From Aurantiochytrium sp. KH105 (lineage: Eukaryota; Sar; Bigyra; Thraustochytrida; Thraustochytriidae): a stretch of 53,568 nt of DNA. The notes under the pieces are model-generated. The model saw nothing but the letters and a program-made list of their open reading frames with translations. It searched no databases and was not told the DNA's origin. Within the stretch, counting starts at the first letter, position 1. Every line of letters begins with the position of its first letter. The stretch lies in the NCBI GenBank assembly GCA_003116975.1, contig BGKB01000276.1:2726-56293 (forward strand), given 5' to 3'. The position numbers and the translations under genes were made by a program. Shown here piece by piece: positions 1-9,752 of this stretch.

Positions 1-72
<72 letters not shown>
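1..72. repeat. (TTGC)n microsatellite
   Basis: About 18 uninterrupted copies of TTGC open the window. The array is open in every frame and so yields spurious Cys/Leu/Ala ORFs. The same tetranucleotide recurs in several other gene-free regions. Confidence 0.97.
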
Positions 73-73
<1 letters not shown>

Positions 74-230
74 GTCCTTCTTTCTTTCTTTCCTTTTTCT
101 TGCTTGCTCTCTGTCCTGGCCTCGCCTGGCCTCGCCTCCCTCCCTCCCTCCCTCCCTCCCTCTGCTTCCGCGCCTCGCCGCGCCGCGCCGCCGCGCGCTC
201 GCGCCTGCCGCTTCTGCGCTGCGCTGCTCC

Positions 231-340
231 GCTCTGCTCCGCTCTGCTCCGCTCTGCTCCGCTCTGCTCCGCTCTGCTCCGCTCTGCTCCGCTCTGCTCC
301 GCTCTGCTCCGCTCTGCTCCGCTCTGCTCCGCTCTGCTCC
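231..340. repeat. Decanucleotide tandem repeat, 11 perfect copies
   Basis: Eleven head-to-tail perfect copies of GCTCTGCTCC, flanked by one degenerate copy at 221-230 and a partial copy from 341. The absence of any mismatch suggests recent expansion or active homogenisation. It lies about 510 bp upstream of the RING-CH gene that starts at 854. Confidence 0.97.
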
Positions 341-853
341 GCTCGGCGTGGCCTGGCCTTGCTTGCTCGGCTTGCTTGCTTGCTTGCTTGCTGCTGGTAT
401 TCCCCCCTGCTTGCGGCCGGGCTTTACAGGGCTCGTTTGGGGGGAGAAAGGGAGCCACGACTAGTGCGGACTAGTGCCGCGGCTGTGCGCTGCGCGCGGC
501 GTGGGTGGGCGGCTCGGGAGGGAAAAGATTATAGTTTTTCGGGGTTTGTTGTTGTTTTTGTTGCTTTTCCTTGTTGCATCAGACAGACACCATACGACCG
601 AGTGGTCGGCCGCACGCAAAGCCACGCCCGGCCGTGACCTGGCTTTGATCCGGCCTTGGCCCGGCCTTGGCCCGGCCTGGCCTCAGCTTTTTTCGTCTCC
701 GCCGCTCCGGAGGGAACGAGCACGCAAGGGCAGCAGAAGAGCGTGACCGACTTGTGAGAAAAGTTACATCTAAAAGCAGTTGTTGACCCACGGCGCTGCA
801 GGCAGAAAGAGCGCGCAGAACCAGAATAAGCCGTGCTTTCCTTGTCCAGCCTC
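341..853. other. Gene-free 5' flank of the RING-CH gene
   Basis: GC-rich sequence with a short TTGC run near 370-390 and CCTTGGCCCGG-type repeats at 653-680. I see no TATA box and no convincing ORF. It presumably holds the promoter and 5' UTR of the gene starting at 854. Confidence 0.5.
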
Positions 854-2065
854 ATGCCGGCAGCGGCTAATGACAGCAGAGAAATCACCCTGCGCACGAC
901 GACTGGCGATGTGAGCGCGACCGTTTCCTGGAATGAGGATCGTATCTCGCAAGATCGCGTCAGCGAGTTCGCGCGCCAGGAATTTGGATGGGAGAATCCT
1001 CGCATTGTGCATGAGGGCGCTGTTCTCCTGCCCGGGGCGACTGTTGATCTTACACGTAGCAGTTCTGTCTTCATCATCGTTCCGCTGCGGCCGTTCGCCG
1101 CACAAGATCGACCCAACGTACCCTCCGGTACCCCATCACCTGCGGCACCCACGCCATCTACGTCTTCCGCATTGGCCGGATCAAATGCATCAAGTGCACT
1201 GCCTGCAGCTGCGCCAGCTGAGCCAGCTGAGCCAGCTGAGCCATCATCGCCACCGGCGCAGACGCCCAATTCGCCCCCGCAAGAGGCCAAGACGTGCAGA
1301 ATTTGCCTCGAGGAAGAGGGCGAAGAGACCGTGGAGGCCTCGACGACGACCACGGGAGGATTCTGGCACAATCCGAGCTGGGATTCGCGCTTCATTGCGC
1401 CTTGCATGTGTCGAGGGACGATGAAGTACGTGCACATTGGCTGTCTAAATCAGTGGCGGCTTCGGGCAGCTTCGGGATCGGGATTCTTCAAGTGTCAACA
1501 ATGCGGCTTCGAGTATCTCGTGGCAAGAACTCATGCTGCTCAAGTCATCGACATTCTCGCAAGCGACCAAGTGTGTGCCGTCGTGGCAGCCGTCTTGCTC
1601 GTACTTTGCATCGAGCTTGCAGCCGTGCTCCTCGACAAGTCAGGTGGCGGCCTCTGGGTACGGCAATATGCCTCGCTGCCAATACCCCGCGACATCCGCA
1701 AGGTCTTCATCAAGTACTTTGGCGTCGCCTCTCAAGCCAGAATGGAATATCACTGGAGCGGACTCGTCGCAGTAGGGGCCGTTGGCGCGGCACAACATAT
1801 CGCACAACTTGTGGACCGCCATTTTTGGCGAGTGCGGAACCACGTCAATCCAATCGACATGTTCTGGGACAATCCCAACGTTCTATTCATCGGCGGATCG
1901 TTGGCAACGCAGACGCACGAGTCGCTCTCGCGAAGCTTGCTGGGTGTTGGCCTCATTTACTGCGCGGTTGAAATCTTCAAGGCCCTCAAGAGCGAAACGC
2001 TACGAATACTCCAGACGCTTGGCGAAAGGGTGCTCGAGCCACCCCCCTTCGCAACTGCCAGCTAG
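854..2065 (+). CDS. Membrane RING-CH (MARCH-type) E3 ubiquitin ligase with N-terminal ubiquitin-like domain
   Basis: A 403-residue protein, started at the first in-frame ATG (854). Residues about 10-80 fit a ubiquitin-like fold: a strand beginning EITLRTTTGDV, then IVHEGAVLLPG, then VFIIVPLRP. A Pro/Ala/Ser linker follows. Residues 148-217 form a C4HC3 RING-CH finger with C148, C151, C184, C186, H194, C197, C214 and C217; the 7-residue C186-H194 gap is diagnostic. A hydrophobic helix at 239-260 and weaker ones later predict a membrane protein. RING-CH ligases recruit E2-ubiquitin to ubiquitinate membrane cargo. A second, related gene lies at 18070-18921. The RING-CH call is firm; the Ubl call is by pattern; the target is unknown. 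Confidence 0.88.
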   Translation: MPAAANDSREITLRTTTGDVSATVSWNEDRISQDRVSEFARQEFGWENPRIVHEGAVLLPGATVDLTRSSSVFIIVPLRPFAAQDRPNVPSGTPSPAAPTPSTSSALAGSNASSALPAAAPAEPAEPAEPSSPPAQTPNSPPQEAKTCRICLEEEGEETVEASTTTTGGFWHNPSWDSRFIAPCMCRGTMKYVHIGCLNQWRLRAASGSGFFKCQQCGFEYLVARTHAAQVIDILASDQVCAVVAAVLLVLCIELAAVLLDKSGGGLWVRQYASLPIPRDIRKVFIKYFGVASQARMEYHWSGLVAVGAVGAAQHIAQLVDRHFWRVRNHVNPIDMFWDNPNVLFIGGSLATQTHESLSRSLLGVGLIYCAVEIFKALKSETLRILQTLGERVLEPPPFATAS

Positions 2066-3116
2066 CTAGCTAGTGTATACAAGTGGCAGCTCGTCAAATG
2101 TACAGAGCCATCACGTGCATAGCCACTCAACGTTAGGAAGAAACAAAGAAAGCGAGTCAACGCTTGGCCCGTGAGGTGGGCTGTTGTGGTGTGTATGTGT
2201 GATCGTTGTAATCATCTTGACGATGAAACATTTTTGTGTGTGAGAGAGAAAAAGAAGAAGAAGAGATTGTGTGTGTGTCGTCATAAACGATTACGCTTGA
2301 CAGCTGCTGCAAGGCTTTCCGTGCTTGCTTGATTGTGTGTGTAAGTGTGTGTGTGGGGGAGAGAGAGGGGGAGAGAGAGCGAGATAGAGACAGAGACAGA
2401 GACAACGCGACACGCGTCGGACAAGACATCATGTCTAAAACCGATTGGTGTTACGAAACTTGGATGTACGAGGAGAAGACACCGGAAAGGGTGTTAAGAC
2501 GAGAAGGCAGGCAGCACAAACGCTACAAAACGAACACAGATCCTCGTTTTACCAACCGCGATTCTTCTGCATTGAAAGAAAAAGAACCACCAATCGAAGA
2601 TAAAATGAATAGGAACCTGACGGCTCCAACAAATGTGTCCGTTTCGTTGCGCGGCAGAGCACATCGCCTTTGCACATAGCACTACGTCCCATCTCTAGCA
2701 CTTCCCGAAAAAAATCTCGAGCGCCTCTCCTCTCTTTCGCTCCTCAACGACCTCCCCTTATTCCCCCGTTTTTTCTTTTCTTTTCCTTTTCTGTTGTAAT
2801 TCCGTTTCGAACCTTTTCCTTTCCCTCTTAACCCTTAACACCATGCCCTAAGCGACTTTCGTTTTGAAAACAACCAATCGCAGAGCATCCTTACCCAGTC
2901 GGCAAGAGAGAAAGTGTTTTGTGTTGTGTGTGTGTGTGTGTCGAGATCACGACGTCCGTGTAGCTTCGTAAAGAGCAAAGTCAGACACGCACGAGGTGCC
3001 GTGTGTTATGTTGTGTGTGTGATGAGGGAAGACACTAAGCAGGGCCGCCGCCAGATCTCCAAAATCTGTCGTCGTCGACACGCCCAGAAGAGTAAAAGTG
3101 TGTGTGTGGGTGCCCT
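2066..3116. other. Convergent intergenic region with TG- and GA-rich microsatellites
   Basis: This lies between the 3' ends of the RING-CH and importin alpha genes. It holds TG runs (about 2254-2276, 2334-2354, 2922-2940) and a GA/GACA run (about 2357-2404). Short ORFs here are low complexity or lack codon bias. I see no gene. Confidence 0.6.
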
Positions 3117-4757
3117 CTACTGCATGTTGTTGAAGGAGAAGCCGCCCTGCTGGCCACCACCACCAAAGGGCGCCTGCGGCGGGTTACCGCCCATGTTCTG
3201 GCCACCAAAGGTGAACTGCTGACCAGAGGCATCGACGTCCGGGCCGTCATCGAGAAAGTCATCGTCGCCATCGGCAAAGTATGCAGCGTAGATCTTCGAG
3301 GCCTTCTCGGCGACCTCTGGCTCCGAGTTGTGCGTAAGCTCAAAGATGCGCTCGTCGCCGTTCTCCTCAATAATGCTGCGTGCAAACACGTTGACGCCCG
3401 TGGTGGCCTTCTCGATCTCACCGACCTTGAGGATGTTGTCCAGACCCTCGAGCGCGACGTTGCGCACGCGAGTGTCCATCAGGCCAATAAGCTCGCAGTA
3501 AGGCCGGATGCAGCCAGCCTCAACGAGAATCTTGATCTGTTCAGGAGTGCCGCCAGACGTGGCGTTGGAGATGGCCCACGCGGCCTCCTTCTTGATGTCG
3601 AGCTCCTCTTGATCGAGAAGGTGGATGAGAATCGGGATGATCTTGGCGTCAATGACAGCCTGAATCTGGTCGCGGCTACCCGCCGTGATGTTGGAAATGG
3701 TCCAGCAGGCCTCCTTGCGAATGCCCTTGCGCTCGTGGCTGAGGAGCGCCAAAAGGTGCACAAGAGCGCCATTCGACACCACCACCTGGGTCTGCAGGTC
3801 GTCGCCCGTGACGATGTTGCCGACCGTTCGAAGCGCCGGGGTCTTGACACCCGTGCTCGTGTGCATGAGGAGCTCAATGCAACGCGGCACGACGCCGCTC
3901 TCAATCACGGCCTGGATGTTGATCTCATTCGGACCGTCGGAAAGGTAGGAAAGCGCCCAGCAGGCGTCCGTCAAGACGTCGACATCTTCGTGGTACACGA
4001 GCGAGGCGAGAGTCTTGAGAGCGGGGCGCACCGTTTCGAATTCAGGTGCAGGGCGTCCGCGGCAAAAGTTCGACAGCGTCCAGGTGGCGTTGCGGAGCAT
4101 GCTGAGCTTCGACTTGCCGTTGATCTGCGCCAACAGAGCCGGAAGCGCATTGCACTCGAGCACCTGCTTGCGGCACTCGTGACCATCACCAGCAATGTTA
4201 CCGAGAGCCCACACGGCCTGCTCGCAGACGTCCTCCTCGGGAGAAGACAAAAGTTGGACAAAAATGGGGATGGCACCGGCTTCGATCACGATCTTCGTCT
4301 CCTCCGGGGTGCCACTGGCAATGTTGGTGAGTGCCCAGGCAGCCTCAAACTGCAGACGCGGGTTGTCAGCGTACTGCAGGAACTGCACGAAGCGCGGGAC
4401 GACGCCGCTTTCGATCACGTTACGAATCGGAGGGTTCTGCTCAATCGAAAGCAGACGGCGAAAGTTCTTCGTATGCACGAGCCACTCCTGGGGGTTGTTC
4501 GACATGACACCCTGCACATAGAGCGGGATGTCGGTCTGCTGCGGCTGCGGAGCGGCCGCGCCGCCCATTGCGCCCGCCATGGCATCGCCGGGGGTGTCCT
4601 GCCGCCGCCGCTGGCGCAGCCGGTCAGCCTTCTTCTGCTTTCGGATCTGGACCGAGGTCTCCTCGCGGTTCTTGCGCGCCTCCAAGAGGTCCACGCCGGC
4701 CTTCACATTCTCTCCGGTGGGCGCCTGCCCGCTTCCAAGGTCTCCGAACGCGGACAT
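3117..4757 (-). CDS. Importin subunit alpha (karyopherin alpha)
   Basis: A 546-residue, intronless adaptor that binds classical nuclear localisation signals and links cargo to importin beta. The N-terminal importin-beta-binding domain is visible as a basic cluster at residues about 27-53 ([19 protein letters not shown] and onward). Residues about 80-500 are armadillo repeats, with recurring [23 protein letters not shown] and [13 protein letters not shown] motifs that carry the Trp and Asn residues of the NLS groove. The C-terminus has an acidic patch ([10 protein letters not shown]) and a Gly/Gln-rich tail. Length and domain order are normal for the family. The start is the first ATG. A palindromic element lies about 315 bp upstream (5072-5103). 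Confidence 0.96.
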   Translation of the reverse strand: MSAFGDLGSGQAPTGENVKAGVDLLEARKNREETSVQIRKQKKADRLRQRRRQDTPGDAMAGAMGGAAAPQPQQTDIPLYVQGVMSNNPQEWLVHTKNFRRLLSIEQNPPIRNVIESGVVPRFVQFLQYADNPRLQFEAAWALTNIASGTPEETKIVIEAGAIPIFVQLLSSPEEDVCEQAVWALGNIAGDGHECRKQVLECNALPALLAQINGKSKLSMLRNATWTLSNFCRGRPAPEFETVRPALKTLASLVYHEDVDVLTDACWALSYLSDGPNEINIQAVIESGVVPRCIELLMHTSTGVKTPALRTVGNIVTGDDLQTQVVVSNGALVHLLALLSHERKGIRKEACWTISNITAGSRDQIQAVIDAKIIPILIHLLDQEELDIKKEAAWAISNATSGGTPEQIKILVEAGCIRPYCELIGLMDTRVRNVALEGLDNILKVGEIEKATTGVNVFARSIIEENGDERIFELTHNSEPEVAEKASKIYAAYFADGDDDFLDDGPDVDASGQQFTFGGQNMGGNPPQAPFGGGGQQGGFSFNNMQ

Positions 4758-4915
4758 CTTCTCCTGCTCCTTCTCCTCGTCGACAAACGCGGTCTTCTCC
4801 TCCTTCTTCTCCTTCTCCTTCTTCTCCTCGGCGAGCGAGCGAGCGAGCGCGCGCGCGGCTGGGGCGAGCAGGCGAGCTCAGGCGCGAAGGAGCGAGCGGC
4901 TGGGGCGAGCGGGCT

Positions 4916-4940
4916 TGCGTGCGTGCGTGCGCGCGCGCGA

Positions 4941-4983
<43 letters not shown>

Positions 4984-4984
4984 T
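4916..4984. repeat. (TGCG)n microsatellite
   Basis: A tetranucleotide TGCG array interrupted once by a short GCGCGCGCGA stretch. It sits about 160 bp upstream of the importin alpha ATG and is probably promoter or 5' UTR. Confidence 0.95.
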
Positions 4985-5071
4985 CCGCGAGCGCGAGTGA
5001 GCGTCGGCCCTTTCTGTCTCTGCCGCGCCCTGCCTGGCGAGGCCCGTTCTTCAACTTGCGAGCCGGCGCTG

Positions 5072-5103
5072 CAAGTGCAGAATGGCGCCATTTCGCACTT
5101 GCG
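5072..5103. promoter_or_regulatory. 32-bp near-perfect palindrome, putative promoter element
   Basis: The left arm GCAAGTGCAGAATGGC and right arm GCCATTTCGCACTTGC pair across a GGCGCC centre with only two mismatched pairs. Near copies of the core flank it (AACTTGC at 5054-5060, GCAAGTC at 5114-5120). It lies between the divergent importin alpha and methyltransferase-like genes. A related palindrome is at 33187-33214. The regulatory role is inferred from position and recurrence. Confidence 0.6.
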
Positions 5104-5120
5104 CCGCGGCGCGCAAGTCG

Positions 5121-5841
5121 GCTATGTGTGAATGGCCGCGGCGCAGGCTGAAGCGGTTGCACGCGGACGCGGCTACGGTTAACGCTAGCTACGCCCTACG
5201 ACGAGGAAGCCTGGCGAAGAAAGCGCGGGCGCGGAAAGTTTTTACCGCGATTTTCGCAGCAAAATGAAAGCCAAAAGATACGCCCACAGTCTACCACACA
5301 GTCGCAAGGTTTTGGGCGGACTTCGTGTGGTCTGACCCCCTTGGACATTGTCAATCTCGCGACCCGCACCTCCACAGAGGCGACCGCCGTCCGGACCGTC
5401 GCCCCTCTCAAAGCGGAGCAGCAGCGGGAGGGGGAGGACGGGGCACAGTGGGTCCCGAAGAACTCCGGCGGCAGCGACCAAACGCGGCACTGGCCACGAG
5501 AGCGGGCGGCGGCGATGGCGCGCGGCCGCAAGCGCGCGCGGGCGGCGGGCGCGCAGCAGGCCAGGGGATGGTTCTCTGCTGCGGCGCGAGGCGGCGGCGC
5601 AGCGGAAGGCGCCGCGGACGAAGGCGCGAAGGGCGGTGCGCCCCGCGCGGCGGCGAAGGCGGACGAGGAGACTCTTGGTGAACCGGGGTTCTCGCTCCTG
5701 CAGCAGCCCCGCGTCAAGAAGCGCGTCAAGCGGCTCGAGCATCTCGATACTCATGTCGGGGGAAAGCCTCTCGGGCAGGGCAGGGTGCGCGAGCATGTTC
5801 ATAACTCCTCAAATTTGCCAACGACGACGACAAAGAATAAG
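5121..5841. other. GC-rich divergent region with ambiguous long ORFs on both strands
   Basis: The + frame of the downstream gene stays open upstream to 5341, with an in-frame ATG at 5515. The - strand also has an open frame from an ATG at 5802 whose first 50 residues look protein-like. Neither translation resembles a family I know. The stretch could be an N-terminal extension, a short - strand gene, or non-coding GC-rich promoter DNA. Confidence 0.4.
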
Positions 5842-6705
5842 ATGAAGAGCAAGAAGATGAACAAGAATAGCTATTCATCGTCGATTCATCATCATCATCC
5901 CGTAAAAACCAGTACGCCTAGCAGCGCCAACACATTCCCGTTCCCTACGGATGAGAGCGACCATTGTGAGACGCCAAAAGAAGCATTCCAGGACCTGGCA
6001 GCTTTATTGGATGCCGTGGCCACCAAGTTGCAAAAGTCTAGAGCAGATCTGAAAATTTATGACCCGTACTATTGCGCTGGGCGGTCTGCACGTACCTTGG
6101 GCTTGCTCGGCTTTGACAATGTGTACAACCGCTGTGAGGACTTTTACAAGATGATCGAAACTAATTCGACGCCAGAATTCGACGTTGTCGTCACGAACCC
6201 GCCTTTCAGCGGCGACCACATGGAGCGCATTATCCAATGGGCTGCCAGCACAGGCAAGCCTTTTTTCCTGCTCATGCCAAACTTCGTCTACACTAAGCCT
6301 TACTACGCGGACGCCTGCGGTGACAAGCAGCCTCGACTTCTTGTCCCTCTTGCACGAGGGCGCTACAAGTTTCTTCCTCCTGCATGGGTGTCCGCAGCCG
6401 AGGGCTCCACCAGCATTGCCAAGGGGAAAACAGCAACGTCGCCATTCCTTGCCTTTTGGTACTGCTGGGCTGAACACATTGACGCGGCCGGGGCTTCCTG
6501 CGGATCACTCCACGTTGTGCTCACGCCCCCTCGTCGTGAGGAGGACTTTTACAAGAACCAAGGCCTTCTGCTTTGCGCTGGGCCAGATGCCCTTCCGCAA
6601 GAGGTTCGCGGCGAGCTTGACACGGCGCGCAAGCGACCGAGTCCTAAAATTCGCAAGAAGATCGCTCAATTGAGGCAGACAATGCGAACTGCGTTCTCGC
6701 GCTAA
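5842..6705 (+). CDS. Putative SAM-dependent methyltransferase with NPPF motif
   Basis: A 287-residue protein from the ATG at 5842; an in-frame ATG at 5515 would add 109 residues of GC-rich, disordered sequence. The clearest signature is DVVVTNPPFSG (NPPF at residues 119-122), the [D/N]PP[F/Y/W] motif of methyltransferases acting on exocyclic amino groups of nucleic acids or on glutamine. An upstream IYDPYYCAGR (about 72-81) occupies the place of a SAM-binding loop, but the usual glycine-rich motif I is not evident. A hydrophobic strand PFFLLMPNFV follows the NPPF. The substrate cannot be told. The N-terminal His run and Lys-rich stretch look disordered. Confidence 0.65.
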   Translation: MKSKKMNKNSYSSSIHHHHPVKTSTPSSANTFPFPTDESDHCETPKEAFQDLAALLDAVATKLQKSRADLKIYDPYYCAGRSARTLGLLGFDNVYNRCEDFYKMIETNSTPEFDVVVTNPPFSGDHMERIIQWAASTGKPFFLLMPNFVYTKPYYADACGDKQPRLLVPLARGRYKFLPPAWVSAAEGSTSIAKGKTATSPFLAFWYCWAEHIDAAGASCGSLHVVLTPPRREEDFYKNQGLLLCAGPDALPQEVRGELDTARKRPSPKIRKKIAQLRQTMRTAFSR

Positions 6706-6896
6706 GCGTTATACTGTAACGCCGGCAAGTAACCATTATTACTTGCCGAATGACATAAGAGATCACGACCTGGTACTCTGCGTATGGAAAAATCACGTAT
6801 TCGAGCAAACAAAACAAATATGATTTCTACAAATATTAAAAATTAGAGATACATGGCCAACTTCCTCGCTCTCGGAGGAATTGTTTTGGAGATGTA

Positions 6897-9752
6897 TCAG
6901 TTGTCATGCGAATCTAAGCTTCGACTCTTGTCAGCTTGTTGTGCAGAGGTAGAGGAACAGGATCCATTTGAAGCCTTGCTGGACCGTGGAGTTCCCGGCT
7001 GGTCTGCTATTTTCTTCTCAAGCGCTGCAAAGCGCTCCTCTTGATTTGCAAGAAGTTCCGCGAGGGCAATCTGCACCGCATCGAGACGATGCGCTACCTC
7101 CAGATTGACCTCAACTTCAGCGCGATTACTGCGAAAAGAACTGTAGCAGCTCGAGTTTCTGTGCAACGGGAAAAACGGAGAGTTATCAAAGTCATCTTCT
7201 TCCGCGTCTTCAGCAGCCTGGTCCATCTCTCGCGCCGCGTCCTCCGAGATATTCGATGCGCTAGGTTGTGCGGTGGACAAAAATGATGGGCGGCTCAGGG
7301 GTTCGGACTCATCGCGTGCATGTGAGAGATTGGCGAGCTTGTCTCCAGCAGGAGCAAAGATCGATTGACGCCCGGGCTTGACATTCATTGTACTGTAACG
7401 AGAGAACTTTTCGGGTGACACGCGCTCAGGTGCTCCTCTGTCGAGAGAGCGCGTCGAATCTGCGCGAACATTCCTTTGAAAGATGGCAGGAATCGCTTTA
7501 GATATCGAAGATACTCGAGTGGAATGCACATCAGCCGCGTCCGAATCTTTCATGGCGTCATGAGCGCCATCTGTACCACCGCTACCGCCAGCACCAGTCT
7601 CACCACCGCTAGCTTCGTTCGCTATTTTTAAAGCCGCAGATTCATTTTGATTGGGACCTTGATCCTGCTCCTGATCTTGATCATGGTCTTGATCTTGGTC
7701 TTGATCTTGACCTTCCAAGTCTTCTTTTTCTTTTTCCTGCTGATTCTGTGTCATTGACTTGCGAAGACTCGAAAAGATGACACTCCCAGAGGTGACCTGG
7801 GTAGGCATCTGCGATTTTCGGGACGTTGTGCTCTCTTTAGCGCGACGGGATGCAACACCCCGCATCATCTTCAGTACCTCAGGAGAGTCGCGTACACAGG
7901 ACATGAAGGCATCCTTGGTCAATGTCAAAGTTTGAACTACCGGGGCCACCGCTCGAACCGAGGCCCCGCGGCGCTCACCGTAAAGCAGCGACCCTTCGCC
8001 AATAAAAGCGCCAGGCCCGCGCGATACCACAAAGTAACTATCTGCGATGATATCGTCAAAGTCCATGTTTGCGACATCTGCGTTCTTACCTTTGTGCGTG
8101 TACACTTCAATATCACCCTTGACAATGAAAAACAACTCCCGTCCCTCATCACCTTGGCGCATGAGAAAGTCGCCACTTAGAAAGATGTCTTGCGTGAAGC
8201 ACATGACAACTTTCTCGAGAAGACGCTGGGAGCATCTCGAAAATATTGGCACTGTGCGCACGAGATCCATGTAGAGAAAGACCATTATATCAATCTGCGC
8301 AGACTCTGGAACGCCTTCCATAATATCTCCAACGAGAACTTTGCGAAGCTGCCAGGTCGCCTCGTGGTAGCGAACAAGCCGCTCGCGGACGAAACGCGGC
8401 AAATGATTTGACCGCGCAAAGTCATTAATGCGCGCCACGCGCTCATTGTACTGATTTCGATGCCTGTCCCGCTCCTGGATCAGATTTGTAAAGGTTCCAA
8501 AGATCGATGCATACATGATCGATCCAAAGAACATGACCACAATTGCAAATCCGCGCTCCCAGAAGCTCACCGCTGCAATGTCACCGTACCCCACGGTGCC
8601 TAGCGTCGCAAATGCCCAATACAGGCACGAAAGGTATTGAAAACCCGTTGACCTATCGATAATACTGTATTCGTGCAACCAGTGACCCGTATCACTATAC
8701 AGCGCCTCGATTCGTCCGAGCGCAAAAAACATGCATCCGATCACATGAGCCATCACAAGAAAAGTGCCAAGCAGCTTGGCGATGCGCAGATAACCGGTCA
8801 GCACCATTTCATCCAGCCTCTTGATGACACGTGTAATACGCGCGAGCTTATTGATGGGAAAGAAAACTTGATACTCATCTGCAACCACGCCTTTCAGTAT
8901 GAGATCGAACTGCATACACGCGAGAAAATCGACGACAAACCATGTGTTGAGGTAGCGCCGTACAATCTGCCTGCGTTCTTTAATTTCATACCTGTCTTCA
9001 TCCAGATACGCCGTTCGGAAATTCAAGTAGACATCCACAATAAATACAATGTCGGTAATACGGCTCACGAGGCTCAGAACAAGATGCGAACCGAGCTCAT
9101 TTGCAAATGCAATCTGCAGAGGAATAAGGATGATGCTGTAAAAGGTCAGCACGATGATTACCCAGTCCCAGACATACTTGTACGGATTGTCATAATCGAT
9201 GATTCCAAAAGCCAACTCATAAAACGATGCGCGAGAGGCTTGCAATACGTCTGTCAGTGATGGTGGCTCTTGCAATTTAGGCGACGTCAGGACGCTTCCG
9301 ATGTCCCGCAAATCTATGGAAGCCCGCTTTGGTGTTTCCGAAAGCGCATGGTGTTGTTGTAGCGTTAGCCAACGTGATCCATCCTTAGCGTTTCCTATCG
9401 TTTCGGTCTGCAGACATCTGGCGGTAAACTTCTCCTCGAGGGTTCGTATTTGCGCGGCAGAAAACGTCCTTTTATCAAGCTCGTTGCCCGTTCGCTGGGG
9501 GCGACCCTCGGGCAGGCGAGCCGATTTCTCAACATTTTTCCGAAAATTTTTCGCTGCCCGCCGAGCAAGAACGATGCCCGCAAAGTCGAGTCCCGGTGAT
9601 GTCTGCGGAAGTCCTCCTCCGTCTTCTTGGTTTCTTGCGATGGAGGTGGCGTCCGTGACATGATTTTCCTCTGCGGCCAAATTTTCTCCTTCTGACGCTT
9701 CAACATTCTCTGAAGGATGCACTTTGTATGGTGCACTGGTGGAGTTCGACAT
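6897..9752 (-). CDS. Voltage-gated-type K+ channel with cyclic-nucleotide-binding domain (EAG/CNG/HCN-like)
   Basis: A 951-residue, intronless channel. Six transmembrane segments span residues about 185-415: S1 in WVIIVLTFYSIILIPLQ, an S4 with spaced basic residues (KLARITRVIKRLDEM), and a pore loop with TLGTVGYGD near residue 385, the K+-selective filter. After a C-linker, residues about 510-620 are a cNMP-binding domain with FIGEGSLLYGERRGASVRA, which keeps the Gly-Glu and the Arg of the phosphate-binding cassette. The long tail is disordered, with a DQ/DH/EQ-rich tract and a predicted C-terminal helix. The start is the first in-frame ATG (9752); the frame stays open further upstream without another ATG. 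Probable role: cyclic-nucleotide-modulated K+ conductance. Gating polarity cannot be read. Confidence 0.92.
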   Translation of the reverse strand: MSNSTSAPYKVHPSENVEASEGENLAAEENHVTDATSIARNQEDGGGLPQTSPGLDFAGIVLARRAAKNFRKNVEKSARLPEGRPQRTGNELDKRTFSAAQIRTLEEKFTARCLQTETIGNAKDGSRWLTLQQHHALSETPKRASIDLRDIGSVLTSPKLQEPPSLTDVLQASRASFYELAFGIIDYDNPYKYVWDWVIIVLTFYSIILIPLQIAFANELGSHLVLSLVSRITDIVFIVDVYLNFRTAYLDEDRYEIKERRQIVRRYLNTWFVVDFLACMQFDLILKGVVADEYQVFFPINKLARITRVIKRLDEMVLTGYLRIAKLLGTFLVMAHVIGCMFFALGRIEALYSDTGHWLHEYSIIDRSTGFQYLSCLYWAFATLGTVGYGDIAAVSFWERGFAIVVMFFGSIMYASIFGTFTNLIQERDRHRNQYNERVARINDFARSNHLPRFVRERLVRYHEATWQLRKVLVGDIMEGVPESAQIDIMVFLYMDLVRTVPIFSRCSQRLLEKVVMCFTQDIFLSGDFLMRQGDEGRELFFIVKGDIEVYTHKGKNADVANMDFDDIIADSYFVVSRGPGAFIGEGSLLYGERRGASVRAVAPVVQTLTLTKDAFMSCVRDSPEVLKMMRGVASRRAKESTTSRKSQMPTQVTSGSVIFSSLRKSMTQNQQEKEKEDLEGQDQDQDQDHDQDQEQDQGPNQNESAALKIANEASGGETGAGGSGGTDGAHDAMKDSDAADVHSTRVSSISKAIPAIFQRNVRADSTRSLDRGAPERVSPEKFSRYSTMNVKPGRQSIFAPAGDKLANLSHARDESEPLSRPSFLSTAQPSASNISEDAAREMDQAAEDAEEDDFDNSPFFPLHRNSSCYSSFRSNRAEVEVNLEVAHRLDAVQIALAELLANQEERFAALEKKIADQPGTPRSSKASNGSCSSTSAQQADKSRSLDSHDN

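Noticed and set aside
1..637. Cys/Leu/Ala-rich ORFs in three frames
   Set aside because: They are translations of the TTGC and decamer arrays; none begins with ATG or extends into recognisable protein.
3102..5000. A 632-codon open frame on the + strand opposite importin alpha
   Set aside because: It mirrors the strongly G/C-ending codons of the real - strand gene, has no family resemblance and runs into a microsatellite.
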